Shown piece after piece: positions 28,749-34,178 of a stretch of 34,178 nt of DNA (positions are counted from its first letter, which is position 1; each line of letters starts with the position of its first letter). Position numbers and translations under genes: made by a program. Below the pieces are notes generated by a model. It did not search any database. It saw only the letters and a list, made by a program, of their open reading frames with translations, and was not told the origin of the DNA. The DNA is from Actinomycetes bacterium. GTDB taxonomy: Bacteria; Actinomycetota; Actinomycetes; Propionibacteriales; Propionibacteriaceae. The stretch spans positions 1 to 34,178 of the forward strand of contig JAEXAS010000010.1 in NCBI GenBank assembly GCA_023458095.1, read 5' to 3'.

Positions 28749-30046
28749 AGCCGACGATGCGACGGGGCCACCAGGCCCGGTGGCGGCGATCCGTCCTCGC
28801 CGGGGCGCTCGCCGCCGTGGTCGTGACCGGGTGTGCCGGCGTTCCCGCCCCGGAACCGACCCCCGACCCCAATCGGTTCGAAGAACACGGCCCCATCATG
28901 TTCGCCGCACCCGACGATTCGCCCGGTTGGGCGGCTGCGGTCACGGAATGGAATCGGGCAAACCCTACCCAGCCGGTGACCCTGCGAGCCCTGTCCACCA
29001 ATCCAGATCAGCGCTATACCGCCTTGTCCGATGCGGCCAAGGCGGGCCGGGGTGACTACACCGTGATGGCCCTGGACCAGGATTGGGTTGCTGAGTTCGC
29101 CGCCAACGACTGGGTCACTGAGCTTCCCGCCGACGCTTTCGGCACCGATGCCTTGCTGGGGTCGGTCGCAGCGGCGGGCACCTATGAAGGCCGTCGCTAT
29201 GGATTCGGGGTGAGCGCTGATGCCGGCGTCCTGTACTACCGCAAAGACCTGCTGGATCGCGCCGGGGTGAAGGCACCCACGACGTGGAACCAGTTGACCG
29301 CAGCCTGTTCCGCCGTCCGCGCCCGTCAGTTGGGGATGAACTGCCTGGGAATGGCGCTGGCATCCACCGACGATCGCACCGGGAGCCTCGCTCAGGCGAT
29401 CTACTCCGCGCAGGGGTCGCTGGTTGATGACACCGGGGCCGTCGTGGTCACCTCGCCCGCGGCCACCACTGGGGTGAACTGGCTCTCCACTGCGGTGGCC
29501 AACGGGACGGTGCCCAAGAGCGCACTCACCTGGCACGACGACCAGGCGGTGCAGGCCTTCGCCGATGGTGACGTGGTGTTTCTGCAGAGCGGGACGGTGG
29601 CGTGGCGTGCGGCCCAAGCCGCCACCAACGCTTCGCGGGTTTCGGGCAAGATTGCGGTGGGGCGCCTTCCTGGTGCCGCCGCAGCGGGGGTTCCAGTGAG
29701 CTCGGGCTATCAGTTGGCGCTCTCGGCCAAAGGCCGCAACCAGGGCACCGCGGCGGACTTCATGCGCTGGCTCGCCGGTGACCAGGCCCAACGGCTGCTG
29801 CTCAGTGAGGGGTCCCTGGCGCCGGTGTTGGCATCGCTCTATACCGATGCGCAGCTCAAGCCGCAGCCGCAGTTCATGGTCTTTGCTGATGCCATCAAGG
29901 CCTCCCGGCCGCTGCCGCAGACCGCGAAGTTCGCCCAGTTCAGCAAGGATGTCTCCGAGGGCCTCTCGCCGGTATTGACTGGGCAGACCACCGCGGCCGA
30001 GGCGCTGCCCAAGCTGCAGCAGAAACTGAGTGATCTGCTGAAATGA
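28745..30046 (+). CDS. Orphan solute-binding lipoprotein (sugar type)
   Basis: This 433-residue protein has a lipoprotein signal (RRSVLAGALAAVVVTG before Cys, lipobox VTGC) and a family 1 periplasmic-binding fold, with IMFAAPDDSPGWAAAVTEWN, YGFGVSADAGVLYYRKDLLD and APTTWNQLTAACSAVRARQL. It resembles maltose/trehalose-type binding proteins. No permease or ATPase lies next to it, so it either serves a transporter encoded elsewhere or has another surface role. The GTG at 28745 overlaps the DUF3618 stop; ATG at 28757 is an alternative start. Confidence 0.83.
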   Translation: MKPTMRRGHQARWRRSVLAGALAAVVVTGCAGVPAPEPTPDPNRFEEHGPIMFAAPDDSPGWAAAVTEWNRANPTQPVTLRALSTNPDQRYTALSDAAKAGRGDYTVMALDQDWVAEFAANDWVTELPADAFGTDALLGSVAAAGTYEGRRYGFGVSADAGVLYYRKDLLDRAGVKAPTTWNQLTAACSAVRARQLGMNCLGMALASTDDRTGSLAQAIYSAQGSLVDDTGAVVVTSPAATTGVNWLSTAVANGTVPKSALTWHDDQAVQAFADGDVVFLQSGTVAWRAAQAATNASRVSGKIAVGRLPGAAAAGVPVSSGYQLALSAKGRNQGTAADFMRWLAGDQAQRLLLSEGSLAPVLASLYTDAQLKPQPQFMVFADAIKASRPLPQTAKFAQFSKDVSEGLSPVLTGQTTAAEALPKLQQKLSDLLK

Positions 30047-30105
30047 TCGGCGCTGCGTCCCCGGCGCTCGGGCACTGCATCGGCTTGGCTGCAGGGAGTT
30101 GAGGG

Positions 30106-30657
30106 TCAGTGTGCCTTCAATGCGTAGCGTTGCCTGCCATCGGCAAGGACGTGCCGTGTGGCATCGGCGGTGACCGCACCGAAGCGCTCGACGTTCAGTC
30201 GGGCCTCGCGCAAGGTCAGATGGTTTGGGCCACTGATGCTGTCAAGGTCACTGGTCCCATCGTCTTCCCAGAAGCACACCGGACAGATCTCGTACTCACC
30301 TTGTGCCGGCAGGCTTCGGTATTCACAGCAGGGGCATTCGGCGAGCTCTTCGACCGCGCCGTCCACCGGGTCGGGACGGCCCATCGTCGCGAGCTGATCA
30401 CTCAGATAGGCGTTTGAGACGCCCCGGTAGGCCCGACGGAGGGCCAGGTGGAGCAGTGGGTCGTAGAGCGGGTTTTCGGGGTCTTGCGGATGATCTGAGC
30501 CGGCCAACCTCTTCGCCACGTCCACCGGAAGTTCTGCATGGTCGGGGTCGCTGAGGTCGATCGTCCACCAATCGCACAGCAACGCCTCGCGTTCGGCAAC
30601 AGAGAGCCGACCAAGATCTCGGTACGCCAGCACCGTGATGGCTTCTTCTCTGATCAT
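30106..30657 (-). CDS. CPCC-type cysteine-rich protein
   Basis: This 183-residue protein has two parts. The N-terminal helical part (about 1-115) includes LSVAEREALLCDWWTIDLSD. The C-terminal part is the CPCC domain: ECPCCEYRSLPAQGEYEICP followed by VCFWEDDGTSD, then SGPNHLTLREARLNVERFGA. The CPCC and CPVC pairs suggest a zinc site. Function is unknown. The ATG at 30657 is preceded by GAGGGAAG at moderate distance. A longer frame continues upstream but is rich in Arg/Gly and not convincing. It converges on the orphan lipoprotein gene. Confidence 0.82.
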   Translation of the reverse strand: MIREEAITVLAYRDLGRLSVAEREALLCDWWTIDLSDPDHAELPVDVAKRLAGSDHPQDPENPLYDPLLHLALRRAYRGVSNAYLSDQLATMGRPDPVDGAVEELAECPCCEYRSLPAQGEYEICPVCFWEDDGTSDLDSISGPNHLTLREARLNVERFGAVTADATRHVLADGRQRYALKAH

Positions 30658-30741
30658 GGAACCGCTTCCCTCGGATCGGTGTCCGCTGCCGTGAGCCTGA
30701 CGATGCCCACGCATCCTAGAGCGGTTTCGCCATAACGATGA

Positions 30742-30772
30742 AGGCCCTGACAAGTTTTCCTCGTCAGGGCCT
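30742..30772 (-). terminator. Hairpin terminator of tRNA-Lys
   Basis: AGGCCCTGAC (30742-30751) pairs perfectly with GTCAGGGCCT (30763-30772) around 11 bases. It begins six bases beyond the mature tRNA 3' end in the direction of transcription. No T tract follows. Confidence 0.65.
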
Positions 30773-30778
30773 ACTCTG

Positions 30779-30851
30779 TGCGCCGCCAGGGACTCGAACC
30801 CCGAACCCGCTAGTTAAGAGCCAGCTGCTCTGCCAGTTGAGCTAGCGGCGC
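30779..30851 (-). tRNA. tRNA-Lys (anticodon CUU)
   Basis: The 73-base minus-strand cloverleaf has acceptor GCGCCGC/GCGGCGC, D arm GCTCAACTGGCAGAGC, anticodon stem GCTGG/CTAGC around CTCTTAA (anticodon at 30816-30818) and T arm CGGGGTTCGAGTCCCTG. The discriminator base is A and CCA is not encoded. Confidence 0.97.
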
Positions 30852-30861
30852 GCGGGAAGAG

Positions 30862-30891
30862 ACTCTACCCCAGCTGGATGCGGAGTGTGAA
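30862..30891 (-). promoter_or_regulatory. tRNA-Lys promoter
   Basis: On the minus strand -35 TTCACA (30891-30886), an 18-base spacer and -10 TAGAGT (30867-30862) end ten bases before the mature tRNA 5' end. Confidence 0.6.
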
Positions 30892-30974
30892 ATCTGCACC
30901 TCGCCAGCAGCGCCTTCGCGAATCATCGCTGTCGGAGCGCCATGGCAGGATGGAAAGTCGGTTGAAGGAGTGAG

Positions 30975-32327
30975 ATGGATGTGAAGCGGCGCAGCTTCGT
31001 GGGATTGCTGGCGAATACCCTGATCGCCAATGTGACCACGAGCTTTTTGTGGTTTGCGCTGGTCTTCTGGGTCTACTTGGAAACTCGATCGGTGCTGGCC
31101 AATGCCCTGCTGGGCGGGGCGTACATGCTGTTGGTGGCGGTTATGGCGGTGCCGTTCGGTAGTTGGGTCGATCGGAAGCGCAAGAAGCAGGTCATGGTGG
31201 TGGCCACCACCGTCACGGCGGTGGCGTTCGCGGCAGCTTTGGTGTTCTTCCTGGTGGTGCCGACGGCGCACATCCTCACCGTGGGCGGTGTGGCCTTCTG
31301 GGTGTTCTCCTCCCTGGTGCTGATCGGCGCGGTGGTCGAGAGTGCGCGCGCCATCACCTTGTCCACGTGTGTGACTCTGCTGGTGGACGAGCCGGAGCGG
31401 GCGAAAGCCAACGGTCAAGTCGGCCTGGTCAACGGGCTGGGCTATGCGATCACGTCGGTGTTCTCTGGCTTGGCGGTCGGCATGCTCGGCATGCAGGTGA
31501 CCATGTGGATCGCGGTGGGACTGACGATCGCGTCGCTGTTGCACTTGCTGACTGTGTCGATTCCTGAGCCGGAGGTGCTACACCCCGACGGGGTGCCCAA
31601 GCCGGTGGACTTCGCTGGCGCGTTCCAAGCGATGATCGCGGTTCCTGGGCTGACCGCGTTGGTGCTGTTCTCTACCTTCAACAACCTGCTGGGTGGGGCC
31701 TTCATGGCCCTCTTGGATCCCTACGGGCTCACCCTGGTGCCGGTTGAGGTGTGGGGTGTGCTGTGGGGGGTCCTCAGTTTCGGCTTCATGATTGGCTCCG
31801 TTTGGGTGGCTCGCAAGGGATTGGGTGCCAAGCCGCTGCGGGCCTTGTTGCTGGCCAACGTGGCCATGTGGAGTATTGCGGCGGTTTTCACAATCAGAGA
31901 GAGCATCTGGCTGCTGGCCGTGGGCGTCCTCATCTATATGGCGCTGGTGCCGGTGGCCGAGGCGGCCGAGCAGACCGTGCTTCAGAAGGTCGTGCCCTAC
32001 GCCAAACAGGGACGGGTATTCGGACTGGCACAGGCTGTGGAGGTGGCGGCGGCTCCGCTGACGACGTTCGCCATCGGCCCGATCGCTGAGTTCGTGATCA
32101 TCCCCTACATGAACACTGACGCTGGGCGGGCGCAGTTCGGTTGGCTGTTGGGCGAAGGCCAGGCCCGCGGGATCGCCTTGGTGTTTCTGATCGCCGGGCT
32201 GCTAGGCCTGATTCTCACGCTCGGGGCGTTCAGCACGAAGTCCTACCGGTGGCTCACTGAGCGTTATGAGACACCCGAGTCGGCCGCCAGCGCAGATGTG
32301 TCAGCCGCAGATCCGCAACGCGACTAG
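30975..32327 (+). CDS. MFS transporter
   Basis: This 450-residue membrane protein has about twelve hydrophobic helices and the loop 2-3 motif GSWVDRKRKKQVMVV near residue 58. It resembles the enterobactin-exporter/macrolide-efflux branch in general character (NTLIANVTTSFLWFALVFWV at the N terminus, FNNLLGGAFMALLDPYGL in the middle). An Ala/Asp-rich C-terminal tail is cytosolic. GAAGGAGTGAG precedes the ATG. The substrate is unknown; no regulator or biosynthetic gene is adjacent. The dsbA-like gene follows after 44 bases and may have its own promoter. Confidence 0.85.
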   Translation: MDVKRRSFVGLLANTLIANVTTSFLWFALVFWVYLETRSVLANALLGGAYMLLVAVMAVPFGSWVDRKRKKQVMVVATTVTAVAFAAALVFFLVVPTAHILTVGGVAFWVFSSLVLIGAVVESARAITLSTCVTLLVDEPERAKANGQVGLVNGLGYAITSVFSGLAVGMLGMQVTMWIAVGLTIASLLHLLTVSIPEPEVLHPDGVPKPVDFAGAFQAMIAVPGLTALVLFSTFNNLLGGAFMALLDPYGLTLVPVEVWGVLWGVLSFGFMIGSVWVARKGLGAKPLRALLLANVAMWSIAAVFTIRESIWLLAVGVLIYMALVPVAEAAEQTVLQKVVPYAKQGRVFGLAQAVEVAAAPLTTFAIGPIAEFVIIPYMNTDAGRAQFGWLLGEGQARGIALVFLIAGLLGLILTLGAFSTKSYRWLTERYETPESAASADVSAADPQRD

Positions 32328-32371
32328 GTTTATGCCAGCACAACCGGTGCCCATCATCTGGGGAGGATCTT

Positions 32372-33133
32372 TTGTCGGTGACTGACCGTCCGAACGGGCC
32401 GGGGCCGAAGCCTTCGATTCCCGAACTGCAGAACAAGCTCCGTACCTCCCGGCGGCTGAATATTGGCCTGGCGGCGATGGTGATGTTCTTGTTTGTGGTC
32501 GTTGTCACCCAGCAGGTGATTGCCGCCACTCCCAACGGCGGCGCCGCGAGCCGGTCGGCCACGGCTTCGGGAGAGACACTGGCCCAGCAAGTGTCCCGCC
32601 ACCAGAGCGATGATCCTCTGGCCTGGGGCGATCCGAACGCCCCGTTGGTCGTCGTCCAATGGACTGACTTCCGATGCCCCTTCTGCGCAATGGTGGCCAC
32701 CAGCACCGTCCCGTCGTTATTCACCGAATACGTCGACACCGGCAAGGTTCGCTTCGAAGTCCACGATGTCGCGCTCTTCGGCGACCAGTCGGTGGACGCC
32801 GCGGTCGCCTTCCGGGCAGCGGGAGCTCAGGGCAAGGCCCGTGAATATATGGCGGCCTTATTCAACGCGGCCCCGACCAGCGGGAAGCCGGATCTTACTG
32901 AGGCGAAGCTGATCGGATTCGCCAAGACGGCCGGTGTCCCCGACCTGGCGAAGTTCACCGCCGATCTCCGTGATCAGAGCCTCCATGACCAGGTGATCGC
33001 CGACACTGTCCAGGCCCAGCAACTCAATGTGGACGTCGTGCCCTACTTCGCCATCGGGAACCAGCGGGTGTCCGGTGCTCAACCGTGGCAGACCTTCCGA
33101 GCCGTCATTGAGACCGAACTGGCCAAGAAGTAG
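32372..33133 (+). CDS. Membrane-anchored DsbA-like thioredoxin-fold protein
   Basis: This 253-residue protein has a short cytosolic start, one transmembrane helix (LNIGLAAMVMFLFVVVVTQQ, about 31-50) and an extracellular DsbA/DsbG-like domain. The redox motif is FRCPFCAMVAT with Cys102 and Cys105, and the cis-Pro segment is DVVPYFAIGNQRVSG. It should oxidise or isomerise secreted-protein thiols. The start is TTG at 32372, five bases after GGGAGG; GTG at 32378 is an alternative. Two bases after its stop begins a CcdA-like gene, a natural electron partner. Confidence 0.88.
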   Translation: MSVTDRPNGPGPKPSIPELQNKLRTSRRLNIGLAAMVMFLFVVVVTQQVIAATPNGGAASRSATASGETLAQQVSRHQSDDPLAWGDPNAPLVVVQWTDFRCPFCAMVATSTVPSLFTEYVDTGKVRFEVHDVALFGDQSVDAAVAFRAAGAQGKAREYMAALFNAAPTSGKPDLTEAKLIGFAKTAGVPDLAKFTADLRDQSLHDQVIADTVQAQQLNVDVVPYFAIGNQRVSGAQPWQTFRAVIETELAKK

Positions 33134-33135
33134 TC

Positions 33136-33963
33136 ATGACCGGAGTCGGTCTGGCCGGAGCTTTTCTGGGCGGAATACTCACCCTGCTCAGCCCCTGCTC
33201 GGTGTTGCTGCTGCCAGCCTTTTTCAGCTACGCCTTCAGCAGTGCGGGGATGCTGGTGAGCCGCACCGGAGCCTTCTACCTGGGCCTGGTCACGACCATG
33301 GTCCCGCTGGGAATGCTGGCGGGCACCTTGGGGGCCGTCGTCAGCCAACAACGTGGCCTGCTGCTGATGATCGCCAGCGCGGTGATCATCGTCTTGGGTG
33401 TCATTCAACTGATCGGCATTCCGCTGCCAGGAATCGGGCGACTGGACGGCCGCAGCGGTGCGTCCGCCATTTCGGTGTATCTGCTGGGAACGGTCTACGG
33501 GCTGGCGGGATTTTGTGCCGGCCCGATTCTGGGGGCGGTCCTGACGCTGGCTGCGGTGAGCGGCAGCGCACTGTACGGCGGCATCGTGCTGCTGGTCTAT
33601 GCCGCTGGCATGGTTGTGCCGCTTCTGACGCTGGCGCTGCTATGGGACCGGATTCCCCGGTTGCGTGACTGGTTGCGTCCCCGCCAGGTGGTGATCGGGC
33701 GCTGGTCGAACTCATGGACCTCGGTGATCGGCGGAATGCTGACCATTGCGATCGGGGTGGTGCTGATCCTCACAGATGGCACCATCGCCGTCCCGGGGAT
33801 CCTGGATGCCCAGCAGCAGGTGAACGTCGAGTCGCAGGTCTTGGCCGGCGCGGGGCAGATCTCAGATTGGCTCGTCGTTGGTGCGGCCGTCCTGGTGTTG
33901 GGGATGGCCTATGCCCTGCGCCGCTGGATGAAGACCCGAGACGGCGTGAAGCAATCCGACTGA
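33136..33963 (+). CDS. CcdA/DsbD-like transmembrane thiol electron carrier
   Basis: This 275-residue membrane protein has six main helices plus a C-terminal one (WLVVGAAVLVLGMAYAL). Its two conserved cysteines lie at the usual places: LSPCSVLLLP (Cys21) in helix 1 and LAGFCAGPILGAV (Cys127) in helix 4. CcdA proteins pass electrons from cytosolic thioredoxin to outward-facing thiol proteins. The extra loop with the basic WDRIPRLRDWLRPRQ and an additional helix make it longer than minimal CcdA. It follows the DsbA-like gene after two bases, so the pair probably forms a redox relay. No cytochrome c maturation genes are in view. Confidence 0.88.
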   Translation: MTGVGLAGAFLGGILTLLSPCSVLLLPAFFSYAFSSAGMLVSRTGAFYLGLVTTMVPLGMLAGTLGAVVSQQRGLLLMIASAVIIVLGVIQLIGIPLPGIGRLDGRSGASAISVYLLGTVYGLAGFCAGPILGAVLTLAAVSGSALYGGIVLLVYAAGMVVPLLTLALLWDRIPRLRDWLRPRQVVIGRWSNSWTSVIGGMLTIAIGVVLILTDGTIAVPGILDAQQQVNVESQVLAGAGQISDWLVVGAAVLVLGMAYALRRWMKTRDGVKQSD

Positions 33964-33982
33964 GCCCTGCACCGCCGGGGCA

Positions 33983-34178
33983 GGCTTCGACAAGCTCAGC
34001 CAGCGGTGCGGGGTCAGGCTCGGCCAGCGGTGTGGTCGTGGGGCGCGATTCCGTGCCCTGAGCTTGTCGAAGGGCGCGCCCGGGCAGGTTGGCCGGCTGT
34101 GTGGGTGGTCGTGTTTGGGCGGGCTTCGACGAGCTCAGCCAGCGGTGTGGCGACGGGTTCGGCCAGCGGTGTGGTCGT
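33983..34178. repeat. Dispersed intergenic repeat cluster
   Basis: Two 57-base direct copies (33983-34039 and 34122-34178), exactly 139 bases apart, begin GGCTTCGAC(A/G)AGCTCAG and end CGGCCAGCGGTGTGGTCGT. Between them an inverted copy CCCTGAGCTTGTCGAAGGG lies at 34056-34074. This motif type is known as a common intergenic repeat in Actinomycetota. The array runs off the window end, so its full size is not seen. Confidence 0.7.

Noticed and set aside
28367..29791. 474-residue minus-strand ORF opposite DUF3618 and the orphan lipoprotein
   Set aside because: It covers two real genes on the other strand and shows no motif.
33983..34178. Possible CRISPR array
   Set aside because: The repeats are few, imperfect, partly inverted and of a known dispersed intergenic type; there are no regular spacers and no cas genes.

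Overview
The window is a dense, GC-rich piece of an Actinomycetota chromosome. The family signatures (DUF3039, ClpS followed by DUF2017, DUF3618, the MCSPV-type CxxC mini-protein, actinobacterial DinB and MalQ) and the many leaderless starts (a TAGGCT-like -10 box 6-8 bases before ATG/GTG) support this. A member of the Propionibacteriales is plausible but cannot be proven from the sequence alone. There is no phage, insertion sequence, CRISPR array or conjugation gene. The region reads as core chromosome with a few accessory modules.

Layout. 1-4.6 kb: an ornithine cyclodeaminase/mu-crystallin-like protein, a convergent thiolase-like protein that lacks the catalytic Cys, adenosylhomocysteinase (ahcY), a SixA-like phosphatase and DUF3039. 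4.7-6.7 kb: an MFS exporter with a MarR regulator and a perfect palindromic operator candidate between them. 6.7-8.9 kb: malQ. 8.9-10.8 kb: the NAD salvage pair pncB-pncA on the minus strand. 10.9-11.8 kb: clpS and DUF2017. 11.8-14.4 kb: an iron-uptake operon feoA-feoB-feoC behind an IdeR/DtxR-type iron box.

14.4-19.0 kb is the most interesting part. It holds a DUF4291 gene, murI, an NrtR-type regulator (Nudix plus winged helix), an SPFH/band-7 coiled-coil protein and a divergent NAD-kinase-like protein. The promoters of the DUF4291 gene and of the SPFH/NAD-kinase-like pair carry an almost identical 47-48 base element (15328-15375 and 16999-17045). It combines -35 and -10 boxes with a GTCAA-C-TTGAC palindrome, and the second copy also lies over the nrtR promoter. 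This looks like one small NAD-linked regulon in two transcription units.

19.0-23.7 kb: a CxxC mini-protein and a rhodanese lipoprotein behind a CsoR/CstR-like box, then the tightly overlapped chain rph-rdgB-thyA-folA-dinB (RNA 3'-end processing, nucleotide-pool cleaning, dTMP synthesis, translesion polymerase). 23.7-27.3 kb: tRNA-Leu(UAG) and an AglEFG-like sugar ABC importer without its ATPase. 27.3-30.7 kb: a phosphoglycerate-mutase-like phosphatase, a 1-Cys peroxiredoxin, DUF3618 coupled to an orphan solute-binding lipoprotein, and a CPCC-type cysteine-rich protein. 30.7-34.0 kb: tRNA-Lys(CUU), a second MFS protein, and a membrane-anchored DsbA-like thioredoxin followed by a CcdA-like electron carrier. 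The last 200 bases hold copies of a dispersed intergenic repeat (CCCTGAGCTTGTCGAAGGG type).

All assignments come from reading motifs and context. No database search was possible.
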